NCBI GenBank assembly: GCA_031841125.1
Contig: CM063106.1
Span: forward strand, 5,704,001 to 5,768,000
Direction: 5' to 3'
DNA: 64,000 nt
Source of the DNA: Acanthococcus lagerstroemiae
Taxonomy: Eukaryota; Arthropoda; Insecta; Hemiptera; Eriococcidae
The translations under genes were made by a program, and so were the position numbers. Positions within the stretch are counted from its first letter, which is position 1; each line of letters opens with the position of its first letter. Shown piece after piece: positions 34,982-46,047 of this stretch. The notes under the pieces are model-generated. The model searched no databases, was not told the origin of the DNA, and worked only from the letters and a program-made list of their open reading frames with translations.

Positions 34982-36529
34982 CTGGGGAGCATAATTTATT
35001 TTTGAATTAAAAGCAATGAAGGGGCCAGCTTCAACCAATCATGCACCGGATCGTCCAAGAATGAAAGAGTGAAAAGAGTAAAGTCATCTAAGCAGTGAAT
35101 CAAATTTCATACCAAAGTATTTATATGACTATAAAGTAGACACTGATGAACTGACCAATTCTACAGCCTGTTCGCCGAAAGTCTGAAGTGACATCGTGAC
35201 TTGCGACGGACGCTTTGGTGCTCGTGGAGCAAGAGAAAGGGAGCAATTCACACTGAACGCGCATGATGAGAAATTAGTGCACAAAATCACTTTTCTTACA
35301 AATCAGTAAAAGAACTCTTTTTCTTCTTGAAACGAATAATACTTCATACAAAATGCACATCCAAATGAGAAGGTTGCATATTGATTGTGCTTCAGGCAAG
35401 CGCGTCATTGCGTTCTTGTGCGTGAAGTATTGCAGCACCTTGTGACATCATTTCAAATTATCGACAAACAGACTTAGAGTGCCCTTGACTCAACATGACT
35501 TTGACAGAAATCAACAAGAGTATGCTTCGCATAGGTATCTCAAATTCTCGCCAGCGACCATCAGACCCCTTATAAGTTGTGATCAAACATGGACAACTAT
35601 CTGGGCGATGGGAATACTGAGTCCAAATGATGACGACCATCAGACTCCTTTTAAGTTGTGATCAAACGTAGGCAACTGTCTTGGAAATGGAAATACTAAG
35701 TCCAGATGATGCCGACGATTGAAACGATCATTTTATAAGACTACCTAAGTAAGATAGTCGAAGTAGAGTACTATTGTTTTTCAGTCAGTTTTTTGTGTTA
35801 GAGTTCCCTTCTTTATAATAGATGTGGGTACGTGAATTATTACTAGCCACGTGTCTCATACCTTTGAGTAAGCAACCCACAACACTCACACACAGAGCAC
35901 CAAACTCTCTGATATGCGTGGTAATATTAGAGCATCTGTTATTTTCATCCCTGACTGAAATAGTAAATTTTTCCAACGTCCTGACTGAAAAATTCCTACA
36001 GGGAATAAGTTACCCCCCCCCCCTCATCGGTACGTCCCTGGGTGGTTAGGTATAGAACTCAAAGCCTAACGATTATACGGTGTAAAGTAGAGAGTAGCTT
36101 AGCGTCATTGTATATTATACAGGGCTGGATATAAAATTTCAAAGCTTCTAGTCCAAATCGGGTGAAAACCTTCTATATGCTGATAGGTATATTCTTAATT
36201 TGTTTGTCTTTTTGAAAAACTGGGAATAGAACCCTATCGAATTTCATGAAAATTGATCAGTATGGAGACAAAGGAGAGGAAGCATCTCTTGCGCCGTATC
36301 TTCGACTGGAAATGAGTAAAAATGTTTTTGAGATCTTGCTGATTTTATTTTTAATGTGCGAAGCTATAGAGGGGACATGCAGAAGCACGAAGTGTTTCTG
36401 AGGAAATTTCCTGAGAAATGAACCAAAGATCGAGTAGTTTTATGCTGCTCCTTATTTTGCGCTAGAGCAACTTTACCTGAGTATGGTAATAATCTACGGT
36501 GTTGGGTTATTTATAATTACTATTTAATA
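34982..36529. other. Non-coding with one short tandem repeat
   Basis: No gene seen. The tandem repeat at 35556-35713 is listed separately. A C-run followed by TACGTCCCTG at 36013-36043 looks like a solitary hAT-type MITE end. Confidence 0.45.
35556..35713. repeat. Tandem duplication, 79-bp unit, two copies
   Basis: Units start at 35556 and 35635. Both read GACCATCAGAC, AAGTTGTGATCAAAC, GGAAATACTGAGTCC-like text and ATGATG in the same order with scattered substitutions. Confidence 0.75.
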
Positions 36530-36792
36530 TGCTCTGTCAACGACGAAAATAAGGGGGGCACAGAGGGCAGCTTGCCCCCAAGCCTCCGCCGGAGCTGGGA
36601 AATTTTAGCAGATGCATCAAAAGTTGAGAAAATCCAACTAGTCAAAAGTTTTCTGTTTTTTGTTGTTGTTTTTTAGCCAATATAAAAACAAGTTTTGATA
36701 ATTGGGAATTTTGAACTAGTCAGTTGGGAATTAAAAAATGTCTGCTCCTCCAGAAAAAAAAAACAACTCTTTGCTACGTCCCTGTGCTCTGT
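36530..36792. mobile_element. hAT-like MITE, 247 bp, perfect 8-bp TSD
   Basis: The element at 36538-36784 is flanked by TGCTCTGT on both sides (36530-36537, 36785-36792). The left tip is CAACGACGAAAATAAGG and the right, reversed, is CAGGGACGTAGCAAAGAG. The right half is homologous, in opposite orientation, to 28496-28600. Confidence 0.75.
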
Positions 36793-37092
36793 TCATGATG
36801 GGAGAGATGCGAATGAAACAACTGGCTGTCAGTTTTATTAGTTGTTGATGAGTAGGAAGCAACTTAGTAACTTATGCATCAGAATCAACCAAATAATCAT
36901 CATTTATAATAAAATTATCTAAATGATCGATTAGTCAGAAATGACAAAATAGTCAAAAATAATTGATTGGTAAAATGTAATTTAAGGTATGGAGTCAAAA
37001 CAGTCGAATAATCAAAAAGTTGGTTCATCGAAAACGTTGGTGTCGCGGAGGAATTTTTTACATACTCTAAATGGCAGGATCTTCATCCCGGT

Positions 37093-37323
37093 GCACCCGA
37101 ATTCCAGGTTAATGCTGGGTGAGCATTGCCTCGGCTACTAGGGTGTTCCATAGTGGTCCTGGTAGGACAGCTCAAGTTCGAACCGGAGAGGCGAAAGGGG
37201 GCTCGGACCAGCCTCAATACATTTCTCTGGCCCAATGCGATGCTCGAAAGGGTAGTTTCCAGGGTCAGGTGTGCGGTGTCGGAGAGCCAATTTGGCATGC
37301 GTGCATCGCCATGCACTCCACCA
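37093..37323 (+). repeat. R1-like LINE 3' UTR fragment, copy 2
   Basis: About 230 bp follow the 3' UTR at 56368-56597 in order: CCAGGTTARTGCTGG, GCAGGACAG-like, CCTCTGGCC-like, CGAAAGGGTAGTTTCC, GCATGCGTGCATCG, TCCACCA. No coding part is attached, consistent with 5' truncation on insertion. Confidence 0.7.
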
Positions 37324-37894
37324 AGTGAGGTGATTCACCTCTTTTAAGAAAACCTATTCAATAGCCGATGGAGCAAGCCCTGTCAGTTCTTTCACATGGC
37401 CGTGCCGCTTAGTCGATCTGAGGAGGAATGGATTGGCTATAGAAGACTCTGCACGACATAGAAAAAATTTAGTTCGTAACCTTTACTTAATCTGTAAGCA
37501 TCGAGCACGCAATGAGATATAATGAGTTATTTTTCTATTTCTCAATGAATAATTATTTAAATGCTGAGCTACTAATTTTATTTGCGACACTGACTTAATT
37601 GAAAACAACCTATCTATCGGAAAGAATCCTGTAATCGAAAATAAGGTACAGGGGCCTAATATGGACCACATTTTTTCCCGCTATAGAATGAACAGTGGGG
37701 GGGGGGGTCTGGATATAGTTTAGAAGGAAACTTAGAAGTAGTTACTACCATAATCCCAAATTTGAAAAACGACAAACAAAACTTCGTATTTTTCCTAATT
37801 TTTGGAAAAAAGTTGTCGATTTTCATTTTACAATTTTTGGGTTTTCAATACGCATCCTCTTTGAATATTAAAAAAAAAAATTGTATTTTCAAAA

Positions 37895-38197
37895 TTAAGT
37901 ACATGTACATGTATTATGTATTTGAACAAGAGGAACAGATATATTTCTTCCTGTTGCTGCATTTGTCAAGAACCGCGTCACCCATTTCATGACTTCATGC
38001 CCAACATTTAATGCCCTGTATCCAGAATCCACCGTGCGTATCCTCAACAAAGTAAACTTCGCAAGAACATCTTGTCCATGTTGAGGCAGTATTCTACAAG
38101 TTTTCTTCAAAACCATATGTATAAGACTATGGTTTCCTTCCCAACAAAATATCGATTTTTTCTTTTTACAGATAATACGGCGTTTAATTTTCTGCAC
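37895..38197 (-). other. Unrecognised reading frame inside the pogo-like element
   Basis: A 100-codon frame reads HMVLKKTCRILPQHGQDV and LAKFTLLRIRTVDSGYRALN among others. The composition looks protein-like, with balanced charged and hydrophobic residues, and codon use is less AT-skewed than the surroundings. I do not recognise the family. It could be a transposase scrap, a captured host exon or chance. Confidence 0.3.
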
Positions 38198-38265
38198 TCA
38201 CAAATAAATACAGGATGTGGAAGCTATTCATTATTATCAATGAATCACTGAGCGAATTATCTGTC

Positions 38266-38571
38266 TTAACTTACCTTGTTACGTACTGTCGTCACCAATC
38301 TTTTTAGAGCCGTTAAAGGAACTAAATACGCCTTGGCAGCTCGTAAATAACTCATTTCTCGGACCCAACCAGCTTGAATGGCTGGTTTCATCCCGTCATA
38401 ATCCCACATTCTTCGTGATGGCATCTGTGAATAATCTGCACTTAGAAATTCACTCCAAAATGACCACAATGTCCGTAAGTCCAGTACACAAAAATTCTTG
38501 TAATTCGCCATTTTTGTATAACCTAGTTGTGGCCCATAAGTAGTATAAGTAATATCCCATAGGTGGTCCAT
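38266..38571 (-). CDS. HTH-psq-like transposase N-terminus, fragment
   Basis: The frame of 101 codons contains MPSRRMWDYDGMKPAIQAG followed by EMSYLRAAKAYLVPLTALKRLV. This matches the pattern of pogo/CENP-B-type helix-turn-helix domains: a W, an A-x-AV-like helix, then AAK, VP, TL and a basic helix. It ends at a good splice donor, AACAAG then GTAAGTTAAG, so an intron could follow, but I cannot find the next exon. The segment before the methionine of MPSRR is probably leader, because its first codons are the transposon tip. In this family the domain binds the terminal repeats. The family assignment is moderate, and the copy is presumably inactive. Confidence 0.5.
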   Translation of the reverse strand: MDHLWDITYTTYGPQLGYTKMANYKNFCVLDLRTLWSFWSEFLSADYSQMPSRRMWDYDGMKPAIQAGWVREMSYLRAAKAYLVPLTALKRLVTTVRNKVS

Positions 38572-38928
38572 ATTAAGACATTTTGATAAGAAATATTTAT
38601 TTCAACTTACCTCAAGTTTCGTAATAAACCATTGAGTTCTGTTCAATATAATATGACGTAAAAGTACTCGCCTTTACCTTTTTTTGATATATAGCATCTC
38701 GCAGAAAGCTTTATCTGAGTACACTTTTGGTGAGGTTTTGTGGAATTTAACAAAAACTTTTCATTTCTGCAATGTCGTTCTTCTCCTCTATCTCGCTTCT
38801 ATTCGGATTCCTCACAACGGATTTTTCGTCAGGCGGTTATTTCGTCATCGCAAACTACCTCAATTTTTTCCATTAGGTAGCGCTTTTAGCAATTGATATT
38901 TAGGGGTGGTCCATATTAGGCACCTCTA

Positions 38929-41900
38929 CCTTACTCGATTGATATTGATTTGTTTTTAAAATATTGCTTTATTTTTACAAAAAGAATTGACTTATTCTTC
39001 AAAAATCAACTTTTCTAACCCACTTTGGCGGCCAGCGATTTGCATCAATTTTATTTTATAAAATTACAATTTATAACAAATAGTTCTCATTTCTTGGTAT
39101 TCTCTTCAAATTTGAATCAGCGATTTGTCTACCACAAGTTCATTCAGAGAGCATGTTCTCGGATTTTTCGAGGTATATTCGCTGCTTGAGATAGTGACAT
39201 AGTATACTGATCCAATTAGCAAATAAGCGCTAGAATTAGAGAAAATGTCGCTAATACTCGTAGAACCTGCGGTAACCTACTGGCTGATTCAAATTTAGCC
39301 AGCAAGTTGTCGAATTATCAATAAAAGTTATTGTTATTAATCCAGTTTCCAGTTTTAGTTTGGTAACAAGCATAACGCGTATTATTTAAAGTTTTGCCGT
39401 TCAGGGAACCTGAGGTGTAAAGGTGCGATAGATTCTACAATTTTTTGATAGCCTAGTATTTATTTGATTTTCCAGTTCAACCGAGATTAGCCGTCTGAAA
39501 GATCAAAGAGCCCGTCCAATAGCAAATTGCACGAATGAGAGCGAAAGTAAAAGTCTTCAGCTGTTTCCTCTCCCAGCTTAGGAAGGCCAAAACAACTTTA
39601 AATTAACATTTTTGAGGCATTATAACGACGAGTTGCGACACATTTTTGTTCAAGCCTAATCTCATGCGAACAAATTACGAGTAGAATTCGATTTGAGACG
39701 CATTAAATATTGAATTTGAATGTTTCGAGCATTTTTTTTCGAATTCAGTGGGCATTTCATAGCCAGTTAAGATAAATGACGGTTGATTGATATTCGACAT
39801 TTAAAAAAAAAAATCATTCAAAGTGCATGATTCTAGATATTGCGTGAATTTGATACAGGAATTCAGATTTTATAATTCAGCATACATTTTCTTTGAACTA
39901 AGCGCCAATCTTCAAATTAGTATAGAAACAATTATTCGCTAATCGAAATTAGATTCAGAAAAAAAATTGGGCCCCTAGAATTTGGAAATTGGACACTATT
40001 TGCTGTTAAAAAATGAAAATGAACGCGATTTAATTTATAAATTTTTTTTCATTCGAAAGTAAATTTCACAGAAAAAAAATGTATCGATATAGTCTAGAAT
40101 TTTTCAAGGATGCATGGTTGGTATCTAAATTGAATACGAAACGACTATAAGATCCATACGTTGCATATCCTTAATATTTACGGGGTTATAAACTTCATAT
40201 TAATTTTGTTAGAAATTTCCTATTGATTTTCGTGTTTATATTTTGAAACAAGTGTTACGCCTAACAATGTTGAAGATGAGTAATAAACAGTTACATAAGT
40301 CCGGAGTTTTCAGTACACTACCCAAAGTCCTTTAAAATTTACCTGAATGAAAAGTGTTATCAAATGCGGCAAAAATTTTCTATTCTTTGAACTTGTGAGC
40401 ATGGCGACCTCTTCTTTTTTGAGGAAAGGCTGTAATACTACATATCACATGGAGTTTTTGTTCCTCTTGGCGAGTGCTCAAACCACTTTTCAGGCTGCTC
40501 GCTTGAACTGAAACACCCATCGCCCGCAACTTTCCGTTATCCGTTTCAACATTCAGTTCACCTCGTTCGGTACAGTTAGAAAAATTGATGGATAGTCGTG
40601 GCTTTCATCGCAAAATCTTAAAATTCGGTATCGATCTGATAAATTTTGAAACTGACATTCCCCGGACAGCTGAGTCAGAAGAAAACAAAATGAAACTTTA
40701 CGCTGCCGCTAACTTACGGTCTTCAGTGGAGAAAATATCAAACCAAAAGCCAAGTTATTTAAATTCTTTAGAATGTTTCCTTGTATTTCTTCGTAATCAT
40801 CTCAAGAATATCCTAAATTGGACATACAAAATTACATTTACACTATCATACATCAATACCGATCATGGAGAAGCAAACATTGCATTTCTCACATTCTTTG
40901 AATAACACTTATCGCCAAGTTCAGCGAGTAGAAAGATGCTAATTGCCCTTGAACTCACTTCCATCCGTGCCTATGTATTGAACTTTTTATGCAACTGTTA
41001 TGGACCGCTACTGAGAACCATCAAATTAACGATGCGCAATAAGAATCAGGAAGGGGATTTCATCCAATTACAAATCATTGATTATTATCGATGTTAGGGA
41101 GGCAAATGACGCCATCGCATACAAGCACAGAGAACGACAAACAGTTTCACCGACCTCAGTCGCCACGTAACATTTAAATTATCGTAAAAAATAGGAGGTA
41201 GCTAGTAAGTTTTGAAATATTGAAGTTTTTCTACCTGTTTTCCAACCAAAGGTTTTAATGTGTTGGCCGTAGTACTATGTTGTAGGTATGTACCAATCAG
41301 GAAGGCTACAAAAGCAAGCAACAGAGTAGTTATATTCAAATGTCAAGGAGCACTGAACTGCTGCGACCAAACCCAGTGACAGTTCACGCAGGGCATACTA
41401 GATAGTATAAAGGATTGAACAAGAAAGAAAAATTGGAAAAATTGTACGGAAGAAATTTTACTACAGGTACCGGTCGTAAATTTGACCAGCAGGACGGATT
41501 AACTGGCTGATTCATTTTTCGCTTCGAAGCATTAACTACCTCGATTTTTCATTCAAACGACAGCTGGAGTCGATCGCGAGAAATGTAGAAATAAATTACC
41601 AAGTAGAGTGTACATCAATTAGCCATAAATATTCCATATTTTTCTAGTAATATCTTTCGATTCGTCCATTAGTGTTTTAAACCCACTCCAGCTCGTATAT
41701 TAGCATTACAATCTGAGGAGAATCATTCAGTTTTCTGGCAAAGTTATTTTAGGAGTATGTATTTGTACAACTTTTATGGCTTGTATACACCTGCGTGCTA
41801 TTGACTTTTTCTAGGTGTGAGTCATTCGGAAGCTACTTAGTATTTTTCTCCCCTGTATTTTACGCTGTATACTTTTTTACATTTGGTTTTATTACTTACG

Positions 41901-43307
41901 CCAGTTGAAACCGTAGAACACATCAAAAGAACGCAGAAAATCAAAATCTTATTTACGAATTAATTTATTAGTCGATTCCATTCAACTCGCAAGAGTCTCG
42001 CCGAAAGTGAAATATAATTTCGAGTTAATACAACAAACTTGAGCTTACTTATACCAAAGACAAATGCAGAATCATATAAGAAATGTGAAAAGATTATAGG
42101 CGACCACCGACGATGGAAGCGAATAAATTTTATAAATCGTAAAACTATAACATTTATCTTTACCTCCCCCATAACTGAAAATTAGACCAAAAACTAGCCA
42201 CAAGTGAAATACTCGTAAGGAAGGGGCAGGAATGCTATTAGTCTTTAAGAAAAAAATTAATCGAAGTTTACGATTCAACGTTTCACGACTTTACAACGGG
42301 GCTTCGAATTTCGTTTTCTACAATTCCCGCAGGATTTTATATTCACAATTTCATGTCAGTTTCAGGGCATTTAGTAGCCCGCATATTTATTACTGTAATT
42401 AATAACTGACGCGAATTAGCAGTTTCTGAATCACTTGACGATGATGAATACGGAAGGATCATAAAATTAAATGGCGGATCGTAAAATTTTTTTCAACCAC
42501 GGAGAATAAACCGATAGTTGTGTATATATAGGTGTCGTTGATGAGCTCTGTTCGTCGGATAACGATCATTATTATTATTTAGCTAAATAGGCGATAAAAA
42601 TCTGTAAGTAATTCGAACCTAATTATTTTAATACGCCCGAAATAAATTTATTATTATTTTATCGTGTTACTTCTATAATACTGATTAACATAGCCGACGA
42701 ATACTAGGAAGTTATATCATGCTGCACCGAGTCAATATTTTTATTCAGATATTCTTTTCGTCCTCATTAAGGTAAACAGTAATTACATGTAGGAGGAAGA
42801 TTTTAATGCGACAGTCGTGGGTAAAAATCTACCTAATTTCGACTCCCAACTCACTTCTCTTGGAAGGAAGGGGGCTAACACAGGAGGTGGAAGAAATGCT
42901 TCTGATGTGTGAGGGTTTCAGATTAACTCGGTAAGATTTCACCTGATGGGTAAACAAAATTTAAGAATAATAATAATCTGTCATCCAAATTGATTTTGTA
43001 TGTAGGGCAAAAGTGCAAAATTGGCCATTGGGAGGTAATATCCTAGTTTCAAAAATAGATTACAAATTCAGTAAATCAACTCGCAACACCGATCACATTT
43101 TATTCTATTTAGCAAATCTTGCAATCAGCGTTGCCAACTTTCAGACGTTCGGGAAATAGTTTGAAAAATAGAAAACGTTCCTAATCTCGACACTTTTTGC
43201 TGAATATGGCCACCTAAGTTTTCATTATATATACCTAATGTATGGCCCTTTCGATCCTAATATGGCCTCTTGCGATATTAACGTGACCCACCGAGTTTTC
43301 ACTAGAC
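38929..43307. other. Long non-coding stretch
   Basis: No recognisable gene. The frame at 40588-40905 (about 105 codons from ATG) has no known motif and lacks support. Nothing else of note. Confidence 0.45.
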
Positions 43308-43663
43308 ATGTAACTATCACTTTTACCATATTTTATGAAGTTTTTCGATTTTGTAAATCTTTTATTATTTATATATTCATTTAATTATTTTTTTTTTTAA
43401 GCAAGAGAAATAATTTTAATAAAAAAGTAAAAAATCTTGAAAATTTTCAAAGTAGCCAGAAATTAGATCAGAAAATTTCTGAAAGGAGGTCGAGAGCCAT
43501 AGTTCTAGAAATTTACTTTTTGCTTCAATTTACAATAGAATGTAGTTGAATTAGGTATTAAAAATAGTATATCGGTTCAATTAATTTACTCAGTTAAAGA
43601 GACATACAAGCTGGTAAATTGGCTTCAAAAATCTTTTTGGGCACTATTCAAAATCTTATTATG
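43308..43663. repeat. Left copy of a ~355-bp direct repeat
   Basis: It matches 50898-51249 throughout: TATCACTTTTACCATATTTT, AAGTAAAAAATCTTGAAA, GTAGCCAGAAA, AAAATTTCTGAAAG, ACTTTTTGCTTC, AATAGTATATCGGT, CTGGTAAATTGGCTT and the final AAAATCTTATT. Substitutions and small indels separate the copies. Together they bracket the RTE relic and everything inserted in it. Confidence 0.8.
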
Positions 43664-44417
43664 GCAAATCTTTGCAAAGAATATCAAAAATCGAATTTAC
43701 CACATACTGGACCTTAACTATAAAGCCCGGAGCAGGCTGGCTTTAAGAAAGGATAACAGTAGATAAAATTTTCGTAATAAAACAGATGATTGAAAAATCG
43801 AAGGAGTTCAACCAAAATCTGAGTATACTTCTGATAGATTTTCAAAAAGCTTTCGACTCTGTGGCGTTTCCAGCATTGTGGGTAGCATTACGGAGATAAA
43901 GCATTCCGGGCAAAATGATCAGGAAAGTAAAAGAAATGTACAAAAATGCAAGGGGGAGGGCATATTCGGACAAAGAGGGACAACACTTCAAAATTAGAAG
44001 ACGGGCAAAACAAGGGGACTCTTTATCCCCAAATCTTGTCAACTGTTTGCTCGAAGAAATTTTTCATAAATTAAACTGGGAGGGGGCCTGAAAGTAGATG
44101 GGGTATGGTTGAAGAACTTACGATTCGCGAACGATCTCGCCTTGATTGCACACAGGATGGAGAGGAGCCCCAGAAAATAGCTACTAAGCTAGAGTTGGAA
44201 GGGCTCAAGATCGATCTAAAATTTAGCACGAGCAAAACGGTGTTGATTACGAACCAAGAGGTGGTCCCTATAATGAAACTTGGCTCAGAGAAGATCGGAG
44301 TAAATGATAGCATGCTGTACTTAGGTCAGACAATATCTTTCAAGGAAAGCACGGAAAAAGGGCTCAGTAGGAAGAGATCACAAACTTGGTGGAAATTTTA
44401 GTCACTAAAAGAAATTT
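43664..44417 (+). mobile_element. RTE-clade LINE relic B, RT domain part
   Basis: Across frames: EQAGFKKG, FVIKQMIEKSKEF, LLIDFQKAFDSV (motif A), RRRAKQGDSLSPNL (motif B), LRFANDLALIA (motif C) and YLGQTISFKES. The usual FADD is FAND, so one catalytic aspartate is lost, and stops interrupt the text. YLGQTISF is also found in the relic at 6108-8376, so the two are likely the same family. The element continues after the insertions at 44938-45208 and 50617-50897. Confidence 0.8.
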
Positions 44418-44937
44418 GTGACGCGTCACGAGAAAACATACCTTAGAGTGATGAAGGTTGAAACTGAGATTTTAACAAATTTTTATAGAAGTAGGCCCGG
44501 GGAATCCAATGCAACTTACTGCAAGTCTCTAGCTCTTTTCCCTACTGAGGATAGTTGAACGTTACTCCGTTTTTTCTGCCATGATAGTCGTGAAACCTAG
44601 TTACAAATAAAAAATTCTGAAGAACGTTTCCGTCGGCGCAATAAGCTGAAACTTACATGGTGCGCAGGAGAAACTGTATTCACAATAATGCATGGGTTTC
44701 CCGAAAGATGGCGCTTGTAAAGTTCCTGTAGGAAGCGTAGTCTCAAAACTATGGACATGTAAGTCCATTTTTAAAATGCTAGACCTCCACAAGTTAATAT
44801 AGTGTTGGGAGGAAGGTGAACAACAACTTCCCGTTGAAAACTCAATTTCACCAAAAGTTAGTTTTTCACCCTATTTTCGCATCTACTGCAAACATTAGGA
44901 TTTTCACCTGAAGGTATGTTTTCTCATGACGCGTCAC
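44418..44937. mobile_element. 520-bp TIR element with palindromic tips
   Basis: The left end GTGACGCGTCACGAGAAAAC and the right end, reversed GTGACGCGTCATGAGAAAAC, continue matching through ATACCTT, at least 27 bp. The first 12 bases GTGACGCGTCAC are self-complementary. The element splits the RTE relic B coding text between SLKEI and IDKSKMLL. Flanks suggest a short ATT-like duplication. No coding capacity was seen. Confidence 0.7.
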
Positions 44938-45206
44938 ATTGATAAAAGTAAAATGCTACTAAGAACAAAAATAAATATTCTGGAACGATGTACACTACCA
45001 GTTTAGAACCTACGTTCCGCAGACGCGGGCAACCACTGAGGTACAAAATTTGAAAATGACAAGAACACAAGTCGCCATGGAGAGCTCGATCCTGGGTGTA
45101 AAGAGAAAAGATAGTTTAAAGAATTTAGAAATGAGTCGGATAACGGGAGCAAAAGACTGTGGATACGTAGCCAAAAAATTGAAATTTGATTATGTGGGGC
45201 ATGCTG

Positions 45207-45208
<2 letters not shown>
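44938..45208 (+). mobile_element. RTE relic B, C-terminal part
   Basis: DKSKMLLRTKINILERC, then TRTQVAMESSILGVKRKD and KDCGYVAKKLKFDYVGHA follow the family C-terminus seen at 7870-8090. The text runs into the (AG)n tract at 45209. Confidence 0.75.
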
Positions 45209-45261
<53 letters not shown>

Positions 45262-45277
45262 GAGTGAGAGAGAGAGA
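45209..45277. repeat. (AG)n microsatellite, left
   Basis: About 69 bp of AG repeat with a few AGTG interruptions. It borders the 3' end of the minus-strand LINE. Confidence 0.95.
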
Positions 45278-45317
45278 ATTTATTGTTTTAAAATTTTACA
45301 ATATTAAATTACTACAT

Positions 45318-45359
45318 GACCCCTCCACTATGCACATATTTGTGCGAGCGTGGAGGGGG
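45318..45359 (-). other. 3'-terminal hairpin of the LINE
   Basis: CCCCTCCA (45320-45327) pairs with TGGAGGGG (45351-45358), and inside it GCACA pairs with TGTGC around a TATT loop. It lies about 40-80 bases from the element's 3' end, the place where many LINEs carry the stem-loop bound by their own RT. Confidence 0.55.
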
Positions 45360-46047
45360 CTACTCTCACTTACATTTTAGAAAATAAAATAAACAAGATA
45401 AAACAAAACAAAACAAAATGAAAAATCGAACTTAACTAGGGCAAACCCAAAATGGATAAAGAAATAATACGATGATAACAAAACTAAAAGATAAATAACT
45501 GAAACAAATAGGATAAAAAGCAATAGAATACTTTTGGAACAAATAAGAAAATAATAACAAAAATAGTACTAAAAATTGAATAAATGGAATAAAATAAGAA
45601 TAAATAAATAAGCATGAAAGCAAAATCAAGCTGCTGCAAACAATACTAGGAACCATTAAAATAATTTGCAAAACGATACTAAAAAATAAATGAATGAAAT
45701 AAAAGTTAGCCAGCGATAAGTAAACAGATAAATAAATAAAAATCAAACTACTTGAATAAGGCGAACACTGTGACAGAAGATTGTAAACAAAAGAGAAGAA
45801 AAGGAAAAGAAAATAATAATGAAGATAATGAAATTTAAGTAACTAGAGAATTAAAATATGTAAATAAGAGTTATATTGTAAAAGAAAAAGAAAACAGAAA
45901 ACAGAAAACAAGCAGAGATAAACCATAAAACACAAAATACAAAATAAACAGAAAACGCCTCTGGTGCAGATCTCAGCTGTTTTAGAAGCAATCAGACTCT
46001 TCTTAGGTGTAGACACAAGAACACAGAGCCGAAGCAGTAAACAATGT

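Larger units (their letters stand above)
37649..38926 (-). mobile_element. pogo/Tc1-mariner-like element with TA target sites
   Basis: The ends carry about 21-bp inverted repeats sharing GCCTAATATGGACCAC and are flanked by TA (37647-37648 and 38927-38928), the target duplication of the Tc1/mariner superfamily. Inside, on the minus strand, is an HTH-psq-like reading frame (38266-38571). A third partial copy of the tip lies at 38562-38580, close to the start of that frame. No DDE catalytic domain is recognisable, so it is probably a deletion derivative. Confidence 0.7.

Noticed and set aside
36013..36044. Complete hAT-like MITE ending TACGTCCCTG
   Set aside because: No matching left end or 8-bp duplication was found; treated as a solitary end.
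40588..40905. 106-codon plus-strand frame
   Set aside because: No domain, no splice or promoter context, and length is expected by chance at this scale.
45050..45380. Reading frames translating to Arg-Glu repeats
   Set aside because: They are translations of the (AG)n microsatellite attached to the RTE relic, not a gene.
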